Part shown: one piece after another, positions 15,803 through 23,520 of the stretch
Layout: each line of letters starts with the position of its first letter
Position numbering within the stretch: the stretch's first letter is position 1
From: an uncultured Phascolarctobacterium sp.
GTDB taxonomy: Bacteria > Bacillota > Negativicutes > Acidaminococcales > Acidaminococcaceae
Direction: 5' to 3'
DNA: 64,000 nucleotides
Assembly (NCBI GenBank): GCA_900545535.1
Contig: UQZN01000009.1
Coordinates: 40,128 to 104,127 of the forward strand
Notes under the pieces: model-generated
The model's input: only the letters and a program-made list of their open reading frames with translations
Databases searched by the model: none
Told to the model about the DNA's origin: nothing
Program-made: the position numbers and the translations under genes

Positions 15803-17083
15803 ATGACCAAGAAAAAAATCGTCGTTATCGGCGGCGGCTGGGCCGGCTGTGCCGCTGCTCTCACGGCTGCCAAAGCCGGCGCTGACGTAACTCTGCTCGA
15901 ACGTACCGATATGCTTTTAGGCACTGGTCTTGTCGGCGGTATTTTCCGCAACAACGGACGCTATACTGCTGCCGAAGAATGCATCGCCATGGGCGCAGGC
16001 GACCTGTTTGCAGTTATGGAATCCGTTGCAACTCACAAAAACATGGAATTTCCCGGTCATAAACACGCAACCCTGTATAATATCTATAAAATCGAACCGG
16101 CTGTCAAACAGCTGCTCCTCAGTCGCGGCATCAAACTGCTGATGGCAGACCCGGCGGTCAAGACCGACTATGAAGGCAGCAGGATCATCGCTGTGACTAC
16201 CAAAAGCGGCCTGCGGCTCACTGCCGACGCTTTCGTCGATGTCAGCGGGTCCTCAGCCATGCCGCTCAACTGTAACAAACACGGCAACGGCTGTGCCATG
16301 TGCATCCTGCGCTGTCACAGCTTCGGTCCCCGCGTCAGCGTCACCACCCAGTCCGGCGTTGAAGAATGGACCGCAGAAAAACCGACCGGCCTTGGTGCCA
16401 TGAGCGGTTCCTGCAAGCTGTTCAAAGAATCGCTGGCGCCGGAAATCGTCGCCGAGCTGGAAAAAACCGGCTGCTGCGTCGTGCCGATCCCGGAAGAAAT
16501 CAAAAAACATAAAGAAAAACTGGCTATGAAAGCCTGCCAGCAATATGCTCTCGACGCTTACGCCGATAATATCGTTCTGCTGGATACAGGCTCAGCCAAA
16601 CTGATGACGCCCTACTACCCACTGGAAGAATTGCGTCTGATCCCCGGCTTTGAACAGGCCCGTTTTGAAGATCCCCTGTCCGGCGGCAAGGGCAACTCCA
16701 TGCGTTATTTCAACTTTGCCCACGTCGACGCTGCTCTGAAAGCCGACGGCAAAGACAACCTGTTCTGCGGCGGCGAGAGGGCAGGCGCTATGGTAGGTCA
16801 CACCGAAGCCATTGTCAGCGGTTCGCTGGCCGGCCATAACGCCGCCCGCGCAGCTAACGGCCTGGAACCTGTTATCCTGCCTGAAAGCACCGCTATCGGC
16901 GAATTTATCGGCTACGTTGTGAAACAAATGCTGGATGCCGAAACCCGCAATAAAAAATACACCTTCTCCGGCTCTGTCTATTTTGAGCGGATGCAGGCCA
17001 AAAATCTTTACAGCACCGACAACGACGCGATCAAAGCACGTGTTGCAGCGGCTGGCTGTACCGACATTTTTGCAAAATTATAA
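15803..17083 (+). CDS. FAD-dependent oxidoreductase with four-cysteine motif
   Basis: The 426-residue protein starts with a dinucleotide-binding fold (KKKIVVIGGGWAGCAAALTAA, GxGxxG type) and ends with a second FAD motif, FCGGERAGAMVGHTEAIVSG, as in FAD-dependent oxidoreductases distantly related to GidA/TrmFO and fumarate-reductase-type flavoproteins. Between them lies an unusual cluster of cysteines at 157, 164, 167 and 171 (C-x6-C-x2-C-x3-C), which could bind an iron-sulfur cluster or zinc. GGAGG precedes the ATG. The gene heads a three-gene operon with a Nif3-like protein and a nucleoside-gate membrane protein. The substrate is unknown. Confidence 0.85.
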   Translation: MTKKKIVVIGGGWAGCAAALTAAKAGADVTLLERTDMLLGTGLVGGIFRNNGRYTAAEECIAMGAGDLFAVMESVATHKNMEFPGHKHATLYNIYKIEPAVKQLLLSRGIKLLMADPAVKTDYEGSRIIAVTTKSGLRLTADAFVDVSGSSAMPLNCNKHGNGCAMCILRCHSFGPRVSVTTQSGVEEWTAEKPTGLGAMSGSCKLFKESLAPEIVAELEKTGCCVVPIPEEIKKHKEKLAMKACQQYALDAYADNIVLLDTGSAKLMTPYYPLEELRLIPGFEQARFEDPLSGGKGNSMRYFNFAHVDAALKADGKDNLFCGGERAGAMVGHTEAIVSGSLAGHNAARAANGLEPVILPESTAIGEFIGYVVKQMLDAETRNKKYTFSGSVYFERMQAKNLYSTDNDAIKARVAAAGCTDIFAKL

Positions 17084-17101
17084 GAAAGATGTGATAATCC
17101 G

Positions 17102-18112
17102 ATGGCAACTGTACGTGACATCCTCAAAGCCCTCGATACCATCACCGGCGGACGCGTCATTACCGACTCCTTCAGCTACGGCGGCGGCAATCCCTTCGTC
17201 GTGACCAAGACCTCCGGTATCCCAGGTAAAGCAGTTACCGAGCTTCCGGGACTTGTTTGGGGCGACCCCGATATGCCCGTCAAAAAAGTAGCAGTCATGA
17301 TGACGCTTACTGAAAGCGCTATCGAACTGGCCGGTGCGACCGGCGTCGACTGCCTGATCGCCCATCATCCCATTGCCGAAGGCTCCAACACCGGCGGCGT
17401 GACTGCCAGAAACTACTTTAATCTGTATCATCTAGCAGTGTTCGAGCTGCACGAAGCCTTTCACGGCCTTCATCCCGGTATTGCCTGGATCCATGGCAGC
17501 TGCGCCAAGCACGTCAATATCCGTTTCGGCGGCGTGCCCGGTAAAATCGTCTGGTACGGCAACGCCCTGCCGGAAGTAGAGACGCTGGGCGACCTGCTCA
17601 ACCGTATCGACACGATCATGGGCACTGATATCGAGTCCCGTGTGCTCACCTCTGAACGTCAGATCCGCGGCTGCACCGAGATCCATGAAACCTCGATCGC
17701 GGCCCGCGCCAAAATTTATGTTGGCAAGCCGGAAAACAAACTGGGCAAAACTATCACCGTCTTTCCGCATACGGGTTTCTCGGCCGAAGACCTGGAAACA
17801 GCCTACGCCGAATATCCCGAAGCCAACACAGTCGTCTGCACTATCAGCCGCCCGCTGCCCGGCGACCCGCTGGTCAAAAAAGCCGAAGAGCTGGGCCTGA
17901 ATCTGATCGCCGGTAATTCCCATGCGCTGGAGATTTTAGAAAACGGTATCCCGCTGGCCTGGGCCCTGCGTCTCCAGCTGCCCGAGCTGGACATCCATAT
18001 CTTCCGCGAACGCATGGTAAGCCTGCCCTTGGATCACTGCGGCTGCACTCATATCGAAAACTACGGCGAAACAATGGCCCGCAACTATCTGCCTAAGCCG
18101 AAAACAGAATAA
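17102..18112 (+). CDS. Nif3-like dinuclear metal centre protein
   Basis: The 336-residue product carries the NIF3 family landmarks: VDCLIAHHPIAEG (metal-binding His pair, about 77-90), HEAFHGLHPGIAWIHG and a C-terminal GNSHALEILENGIP. NIF3/YbgI proteins form toroidal hexamers with two metal ions per subunit; their reaction is not known, with GTP cyclohydrolase-like or metal-handling roles proposed. The sequence is divergent from the housekeeping Nif3, so this may be a specialised copy. It begins 18 nt after the flavoprotein gene and ends 11 nt before the next gene. Confidence 0.82.
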   Translation: MATVRDILKALDTITGGRVITDSFSYGGGNPFVVTKTSGIPGKAVTELPGLVWGDPDMPVKKVAVMMTLTESAIELAGATGVDCLIAHHPIAEGSNTGGVTARNYFNLYHLAVFELHEAFHGLHPGIAWIHGSCAKHVNIRFGGVPGKIVWYGNALPEVETLGDLLNRIDTIMGTDIESRVLTSERQIRGCTEIHETSIAARAKIYVGKPENKLGKTITVFPHTGFSAEDLETAYAEYPEANTVVCTISRPLPGDPLVKKAEELGLNLIAGNSHALEILENGIPLAWALRLQLPELDIHIFRERMVSLPLDHCGCTHIENYGETMARNYLPKPKTE

Positions 18113-18123
18113 CGGAGGGGTTT

Positions 18124-19191
18124 ATGATGAATGGTGGAAAAAGAAAGATCGAATTGATCGAATACGTGGGTCTGTTTTTAGTTGCCTTTTCCTTTTTGAT
18201 GCTGGTAGTTAATCCCGGCGGCATCGGGAACCTGTTCAACAACATGTTCAATCACGCTGCCCCTATTATCATCAAAGTCTATATCACCGGCTCTATCGGT
18301 ATCGCGATCATTATCAGCGTCACCATGGGCCGTCTTTTGGAGCGTTTGGGCTTTACTGATGCTCTGATGCGTATTTTTGTGCCGTTGATGAAAGTCATCG
18401 GTGTCAACGCAGCCGTTGCCGTGCCGTCTGTTTATAATATCCTTGGCGACGTCAACGCAGCCGGCCGTATCGGCGGCCCGATCCTCAAAAAATCCAACGC
18501 TACCAAAGATGAACAGAAAATAGCCATTGCGACGATGATGCAATCGCAGTCCTCCTTCGCGATCTTTGTCTTTGGTCTGATAGCTTTGAACGCCGCTAAG
18601 GTTTCCGTCTGGGTCGTCGTCTTTCTGGCGATCTTCCTGCCGGTACTGCTGACGCCGCTGCTGCTGCGGCTCACCATCTGGCGTGATACTAAGGCAGTTT
18701 CCATTGACGAGCTGCCTAAATTCACTCCGGAAACAGGCTTTCTGCCGACTATCTTCAATGCGGCCAAAGAAGGGGCCGAGCTGCTGTTTCTGCTCATCAT
18801 CCCCTCCTGCGCCGTTGTCTTTGCCGCTATTGGCGCGCTGGATCATTTCGGTCTTTGGACCAGTATCCAGGCCGGCATCACCGCCATGCTCAATGCGTTC
18901 AATATCGAAGCTGAAACCGGCTCTGTCTCGATTTTAGTTGGCGGTTCGCTGGCTATGGCCCAGCTGAAAGAAATTGCCGCCACTATTGCGCCGCCGCTGG
19001 TCGTAGGCTCGTATATCCTGGCCTCCTCCGGTTTCCCGCTGCAGGTCATCTTCGGGCAGATCCCCGCTATCTGGAGCGGCTGTACCGACCTTACCGAACG
19101 TGAAGCTATGACGGCAGCAATTATCGGCGCTGTTATCAAGGTTTTAACGGCGGCTTTATTTGCTACCTGCCTGCAATTCCTTTATATGTAA
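18124..19191 (+). CDS. nucleoside recognition (Gate) domain membrane protein
   Basis: The 355-residue protein is hydrophobic, with about eight membrane segments and two Gate-type repeats (MGRLLERLGFTDALMRIFVPLMKVIGVNA; AAKEGAELLFLLIIPSCAVVF). NAAGRIGGPILKKS and SILVGGSLAMAQLKEIA are typical of this domain, which is shared with spore proteins SpmA/SpmB, FeoB and nucleoside transporters. GGAGGGG precedes an ATGATG start. As the last gene of the operon it may move the substrate or product of the flavoprotein/Nif3 pair; this is inference. Confidence 0.85.
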   Translation: MMNGGKRKIELIEYVGLFLVAFSFLMLVVNPGGIGNLFNNMFNHAAPIIIKVYITGSIGIAIIISVTMGRLLERLGFTDALMRIFVPLMKVIGVNAAVAVPSVYNILGDVNAAGRIGGPILKKSNATKDEQKIAIATMMQSQSSFAIFVFGLIALNAAKVSVWVVVFLAIFLPVLLTPLLLRLTIWRDTKAVSIDELPKFTPETGFLPTIFNAAKEGAELLFLLIIPSCAVVFAAIGALDHFGLWTSIQAGITAMLNAFNIEAETGSVSILVGGSLAMAQLKEIAATIAPPLVVGSYILASSGFPLQVIFGQIPAIWSGCTDLTEREAMTAAIIGAVIKVLTAALFATCLQFLYM

Positions 19192-19203
19192 CAACAGATA
19201 AAA

Positions 19204-19240
19204 ATAAAACCAGCTGCCTGATGCAGCTGGTTTTATTTTT
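19204..19240. terminator. bidirectional terminator
   Basis: AAAACCAGCTGC and GCAGCTGGTTTT form a strong hairpin around CTGAT, with A-rich and T-rich flanks, between the Gate gene and the convergent Crp-family gene. Confidence 0.9.
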
Positions 19241-19895
19241 ATAACAGCTCAAACTTATTCTTTTGATACCTGATCAGCCCGTCAGCCTGCATTTTGCTCA
19301 GCTCGCCGGACATAGCACTGCGATCTACCGCCAGAAAATCTGCCAGCTGCTGCCTGTTAAAGGGTATAACAAACTTATTGCTCTGCTGCAGGCGTGCCTG
19401 CTCTGAAAGATAAGCCAGCAGTTTTTCCCTCGTTGTCCGCTTGGTCAGATATTCCATTTTTTGAGTCAGGAAGAAATTACGTTCCGCCATCAACAGGAGC
19501 AGATTATGCAGCAGCCTGCTTTCGGCTTCACTGCGCGACGGCCCCGACAGCAGCTGTTTAAGATCCAGAAAGATCACAGTAGCTCCATTAGGCGCTGCCA
19601 CGCTTACAGTCAGCGGCACCTGCTGCAAACAGGCATACACCTCGCCGAACAGATGACCGCAGCCCAGCTGTGCCAGAATATTCTGCCGGCCCCAATAATC
19701 CTCGCGCAGGATGTGCACACTGCCGGCTACCACAAAACCGGCAGTCGTTACCCGCTCACCCAGCCGCCAGATAAAACCATTCCGTGGGTAGACCTTCAGC
19801 TGCGCATCCAAGTGCTTCAGCACCGCTGCGAGCTCTGTTTTGGCAATACCGTGAAACAAAGACGACGACGCTATGATCTGCAAATATTTATCCAA
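19239..19895 (-). CDS. Crp/Fnr family transcriptional regulator
   Basis: The 218-residue protein has a cyclic-nucleotide-binding-type barrel (about 10-120, with GCGHLFGEVYAC) and a C-terminal winged helix whose recognition region reads NRQQLADFLAVDRSAMSGELSKM. No N-terminal cysteine cluster like that of Fnr is present. It is divergent from a ferredoxin-like gene, with a 12-14 bp palindrome between them. In Clostridia and Negativicutes such regulator-ferredoxin pairs often accompany the hybrid-cluster protein; no hcp gene is present here. Redox or NO sensing is a guess from that context. Confidence 0.9.
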   Translation of the reverse strand: MDKYLQIIASSSLFHGIAKTELAAVLKHLDAQLKVYPRNGFIWRLGERVTTAGFVVAGSVHILREDYWGRQNILAQLGCGHLFGEVYACLQQVPLTVSVAAPNGATVIFLDLKQLLSGPSRSEAESRLLHNLLLLMAERNFFLTQKMEYLTKRTTREKLLAYLSEQARLQQSNKFVIPFNRQQLADFLAVDRSAMSGELSKMQADGLIRYQKNKFELL

Positions 19896-19909
19896 GCTTC
19901 TTTACCTCC

Positions 19910-19923
19910 GTTGTAAAAACAAC
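19910..19923. promoter_or_regulatory. candidate Crp-family operator
   Basis: GTTGT-AAAA-ACAAC is a perfect dyad in the 85-bp divergent region, close to both start regions and next to the expected -35 of the ferredoxin promoter (TATAAT at 19946-19951). Crp-family regulators bind similar TTGT/ACAA dyads, though usually with longer spacing. Confidence 0.4.
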
Positions 19924-19980
19924 AGCTTTCCTTTGCTTATCGTACTATAATAAAAGCAGAAAAACAACAGGAGGTTCATC

Positions 19981-20667
19981 ATGTTACGTAAAATAATCAC
20001 GATAGATCAGGAAAAATGTAATGGCTGCGGTCTCTGCGTCCAGGCCTGTCACGAACAGGCTATCGGCATGGCGGGCGGCAAAGCCGTCCTGCTGCGCGAC
20101 GATTACTGCGACGGACTTGGCGACTGCCTGCCAGTTTGCCCTGCTGATGCTATAAGCTTTGAAGTGCGTGAAGCAGCAGCTTATGACGAAGCGGCTGTTT
20201 TAGCTAACAAAACAAGTCAGAAAACTGTAGGCTACCCAGGTACGCAGGCACAGCAGCTGCAGCCGCCCCATTCTGCACCAGCAGAGATGTCCCAAACCAG
20301 CCAGCTGCAGCAATGGCCTGTCCAGATCAAACTGGTCAATCCCCACGCAGCTTATCTGCAAAACAGCAGGCTTCTCATTGCCGCTGACTGTACAGCCTTT
20401 GCTTACGGTGACTTCCACCGCAAATTCATCAAAAACCACATCACACTCATCGGCTGCCCCAAGCTGGATAATGAAGATTACAGCCGCAAACTGACCGAGA
20501 TCCTGCAGGCAAACGACATTAAAAGCGTTACCGTCGTCCGCATGGAAGTCCCCTGCTGCGGCGGCATCGAGCAGGCTGTCAAAACTGCCCTGCAGCAAAG
20601 CGGCAGATTGATCCCCTGGCAGGTCGTCACTATCAGCACAGACGGGCAGATTTTGGAAGAAATATAA
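19981..20667 (+). CDS. 4Fe-4S ferredoxin-type protein
   Basis: The 228-residue protein starts with a ferredoxin domain: KCNGCGLCVQACHEQAIG (C-x2-C-x2-C-x3-C) and a second group, YCDGLGDCLPVCPADAI, with wider spacing typical of this family. A Gln/Pro-rich linker (about 80-115) leads to a C-terminal domain with CTAF and VPCCGGIEQAV, which may supply further cluster or substrate ligands. AGGAGG precedes the ATG. The gene is divergent from the Crp-family regulator and probably controlled by it. Electron transfer is the likely role; partner unknown. Confidence 0.88.
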   Translation: MLRKIITIDQEKCNGCGLCVQACHEQAIGMAGGKAVLLRDDYCDGLGDCLPVCPADAISFEVREAAAYDEAAVLANKTSQKTVGYPGTQAQQLQPPHSAPAEMSQTSQLQQWPVQIKLVNPHAAYLQNSRLLIAADCTAFAYGDFHRKFIKNHITLIGCPKLDNEDYSRKLTEILQANDIKSVTVVRMEVPCCGGIEQAVKTALQQSGRLIPWQVVTISTDGQILEEI

Positions 20668-20713
20668 TAAAAATTATGATATAATCTTCCCAAACAGGAA
20701 AGAGGTGAGCCCG

Positions 20714-21475
20714 GTGACCAAAAAAAATCATATCCGTTACCTGACCTGTGCCGACCGTGCTCTGGAAGTGATCATCTGCACCAACTCTACACTCTCTTAT
20801 CCACTGCATAACCATATTTCCGTTTTTACGATCAGCCTGGTAATAAAAGGCTCTCTTTCGGTCACGAGCGGGCAGACTTCACATCTTTACGGTAAAGACC
20901 AGACCTTTATCATTCCCCCTTATCTGCCGCACAGTATTGACGCAGCAGACAGTTACACACTTTTGAGCCTGTGCATTCGCGAAGAATTGTTCTGCCGCTG
21001 TAATTATGATATGCAGATCCTTAAAGCCTGCGTAAATAAAGCACTTCGCAGCGCCGCTGTTGCAAATAAGCTCAGCCGGCAGCAGCTCGTCCAACTGACA
21101 GACTGCCTTGACTCACTTAGCGGCCAAGCAGAACTTTTCCGTCAGAACACCGGTGACCAGTTCATCAATAATTTAAAACAACGCCTGGAAAGGGCTCCTG
21201 AAAATAAATTCAGCATCAACGACATGGCACAGGCGGCCTGCACCAGCAAATATCATTTGATCCGCTGCTTCAAAAGGGCCGTAGGACTAACACCGCACCA
21301 GTTTCAACTGCAAAACCGTATTCGCAAAGCACAGCGTCTGCTCAGCAGTGCTGACACTATAACAAAAGCAGCCCTGACCGCCGGTTTCTGCGACCAAAGC
21401 CACTTTATCAAACACTTTGAAAAATATACAGGCTTAACGCCTACCGACTATAAAAACTCATGCCATAGGCTTTAG
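20714..21475 (+). CDS. AraC family transcriptional regulator
   Basis: The protein has an N-terminal cupin-like sensor (HNHISVFTISLVIKGSLSV, then IIPPYLPHSI) and two C-terminal helix-turn-helix motifs (INDMAQAACTSKYHLIRCFKRAVGLTPHQF; ITKAALTAGFCDQSHFIKHFEKYTGLTPTDY), the AraC signature. I prefer the GTG at 20714, preceded by AGAGGTGAG; a GTG at 20705 is possible. It follows the ferredoxin gene by 46 nt. The target genes and the ligand are not visible. Confidence 0.92.
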   Translation: MTKKNHIRYLTCADRALEVIICTNSTLSYPLHNHISVFTISLVIKGSLSVTSGQTSHLYGKDQTFIIPPYLPHSIDAADSYTLLSLCIREELFCRCNYDMQILKACVNKALRSAAVANKLSRQQLVQLTDCLDSLSGQAELFRQNTGDQFINNLKQRLERAPENKFSINDMAQAACTSKYHLIRCFKRAVGLTPHQFQLQNRIRKAQRLLSSADTITKAALTAGFCDQSHFIKHFEKYTGLTPTDYKNSCHRL

Positions 21476-21487
21476 CACTACTGCTTG

Positions 21488-21892
21488 TTAACAAAGTGCC
21501 GGCATAAACTTGGCAAACAAATACAGACCTTCAGACCCGGCAAGCACTTCATGCGGCACTCCGGCCGGGAAAATCGAAATAATGCCAGGTTCATACTTTA
21601 GTTCTGTACCGTTATTGATACACACACCCTTCCCGGCGAGCACTTCATGGGTCTCAAGCTGCTTTTCATGCACATGGCCGCCAATTTTACAGTCTGGGGC
21701 AATGCGTACCAGATGAAAGCTGAAATCGCCGCCACTCTGCCGCGCCGTAAGAATATGTTTTAACTCCACCCCGGCAAACGTCGGATGTTTTGACCACGGA
21801 ATTTCTTTAAAAGCGACATCGGTATCGGGCAAAAGCAAATGTCCCTCAAGATTGAATTTTTCAAAAAGTTTCTGGAATTCCATTTTAAACAC
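21488..21892 (-). CDS. cupin domain protein
   Basis: This 134-residue single-domain cupin has the metal-binding pattern GGHVHEKQLETHEVLAGKG and a second motif PAGVPHEVLAGSEG. The end KFMPALC is short. Such proteins may be sugar or dioxygenase-like enzymes or ligand sensors; no substrate can be read. It converges on the AraC regulator, and is divergent from the NhaC gene. Confidence 0.85.
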   Translation of the reverse strand: MFKMEFQKLFEKFNLEGHLLLPDTDVAFKEIPWSKHPTFAGVELKHILTARQSGGDFSFHLVRIAPDCKIGGHVHEKQLETHEVLAGKGVCINNGTELKYEPGIISIFPAGVPHEVLAGSEGLYLFAKFMPALC

Positions 21893-22024
21893 TCCTTATA
21901 AGGTATTTTTTGGCAGGCAAACCACCGCCCACTTCAATAATAAGCTAAACCATTACGGCTGCATTGTATAAAATTGCTCTGTTAAAGTAAAAACTGTCTG
22001 TATCATATATCTGTATTTAAACCT

Positions 22025-22057
22025 CAAGCTGCCCCTGTAGGGTGGCTTTTTACTTTT
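22025..22057 (+). terminator. terminator-like hairpin in leader of nhaC-like gene
   Basis: AAGCTGCCC and GGGTGGCTT pair (with two wobble pairs) around CTGTA and are followed by TTTACTTTTTT. It lies on the plus strand about 100 nt before the antiporter start, downstream of a TATAAA-like box near 21967, so it may be an attenuator. No known riboswitch fold was recognised in the short leader. Confidence 0.5.
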
Positions 22058-22113
22058 TTATTAGACAAGCGCAGCTGCAAGCAGTATGATATTATTAATT
22101 AATTTTATACTTG

Positions 22114-22143
22114 ACCGGCAAACAATCTCCGACGTTTACCGGT
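22114..22143 (+). promoter_or_regulatory. inverted repeat beside ribosome binding site of nhaC-like gene
   Basis: ACCGGCAAAC (22114-22123) and GTTTACCGGT (22134-22143) form a hairpin with one internal mismatch, ending 2-3 nt before the CAGGAG ribosome binding site. It could modulate translation or be an operator. Confidence 0.4.
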
Positions 22144-22157
22144 TACAGGAGAAAATC

Positions 22158-23468
22158 ATGGAAACCGTTATTATCTTTCTCTTCGCCGCTGTCCTGTTCG
22201 GCTGCATTATGGCCGGATATTCTATTCTCTGGGCCCTTGGTTTAGGCTATCTGATGTTTTTCGGCTATGCCATCAACAAAGGCTATACTGTGAAACAGGT
22301 TTTATGTATGTCCGGGCGCGGTGTGCTTACGATCAAAAATATCCTGTTTATCTTTGTCCTCATCGGTATGATCACCGCCGTCTGGCGTGCCTGCGGCACG
22401 ATTCCATTCATTATTTACCATATGTCGGCGCTGCTTTTGCCATCGATATTTATTTTGATAGTCTTCCTGCTCTGCTGTTTCGTTTCTCTTTTAACAGGTA
22501 CGTCCTTCGGCACTGCGGCCACGATTGGCATTATCTGCATGTCGATCGCCAAAGCCAGCGGCATCGATCCCACTTTTACAGGCGGCGCGATTCTATCAGG
22601 TATTTATTTCGGCGACCGCTGTTCGCCTATGTCAACCAGCGCTTTATTGATCAGCGAACTGACACAGACAGATATTTACCGTAATATCAAAAATATGTTC
22701 AGATCGGCACTGTTACCTTTTCTGCTTACCTGCTCCCTTTATGCCCTGCTGGGCTTTACCGGCACCGGCACCGGCACCGTAAGCGAAACGTCTTTGTATA
22801 CGCTGTTTCCGCAAAATTTTGATCTGCACTGGACTACTATTATCCCAGCGCTTTTGATCATTCTCCTCTCTCTGTGTAAAATCAGGGTCCGCCTGACGAT
22901 GGCTGCCAGTATCGTCACCGGCAGTCTGCTCTGTCTGTATTTGCAGAACATCAGCCTCAGTGAGCTGGCGGCGATCATGTTTTACGGCTTCCAACCCGCC
23001 GACCCCCAGTTAGCATTGGTACTCAGCGGCGGTGGTATCGTTTCCATGTTTACAGTCAGTGTAATCATCCTGCTTTCTTCAGCCTACGCCGGAATTTTTG
23101 AAGCGACAGGCTTTTTGGATACCACGCAGTCCCTAATCGCGCGTCTTGAACAGAAAATAACGCCTTACGGCAGCGTTTTACTAACTGCTACTATCACCAG
23201 TATGGCGACCTGCAACCAGACCCTCAGCAGTATCCTTACCTATCAGCTGCATAAGGACAGTGCCGCAAATAACTATCAACTGGCCCTCGACCTGGAAAAC
23301 AGTACCATCGTCGTCGCTGCGCTGATCCCCTGGTCCATAGCCTGCGCTGTCCCGCTCGCTACCATAGGCGCCGGCAATGCTTCGATCTGGTTCGCCTTTT
23401 ACCTGTACCTGCTGCCGCTCTATAATCTGCTGCGGCCTTACAAGGTCACAACCCCAATAAAAAAATAA
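22158..23468 (+). CDS. nhaC: Na+/H+ antiporter, NhaC family
   Basis: I start at the ATG at 22158 (CAGGAG 6 nt upstream); the longer frame from 22086 has no ribosome binding site. The 436-residue protein has about 11 membrane segments and the NhaC-family segments LTGTSFGTAATIGIICMSIAKASGI, GIYFGDRCSPMSTSALL and TSMATCNQTLSSILTYQL. NhaC antiporters exchange Na+ for protons; some relatives carry malate or lactate. The upstream region contains two hairpins that hint at leader control. Confidence 0.88.
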   Translation: METVIIFLFAAVLFGCIMAGYSILWALGLGYLMFFGYAINKGYTVKQVLCMSGRGVLTIKNILFIFVLIGMITAVWRACGTIPFIIYHMSALLLPSIFILIVFLLCCFVSLLTGTSFGTAATIGIICMSIAKASGIDPTFTGGAILSGIYFGDRCSPMSTSALLISELTQTDIYRNIKNMFRSALLPFLLTCSLYALLGFTGTGTGTVSETSLYTLFPQNFDLHWTTIIPALLIILLSLCKIRVRLTMAASIVTGSLLCLYLQNISLSELAAIMFYGFQPADPQLALVLSGGGIVSMFTVSVIILLSSAYAGIFEATGFLDTTQSLIARLEQKITPYGSVLLTATITSMATCNQTLSSILTYQLHKDSAANNYQLALDLENSTIVVAALIPWSIACAVPLATIGAGNASIWFAFYLYLLPLYNLLRPYKVTTPIKK

Positions 23469-23512
23469 ACAACCTGCTTTCAAGTTTGCTTGAAGCCAGG
23501 TTGTTTATTTTT
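23466..23512. terminator. bidirectional terminator
   Basis: AACAACCTG and CAGGTTGTT with an inner CTTTCAAG/CTTGAAG stem, flanked by AAAAAA and TTATTTTTT, between the convergent antiporter and amidohydrolase genes. Confidence 0.88.
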
Positions 23513-23520
23513 TACACTTT

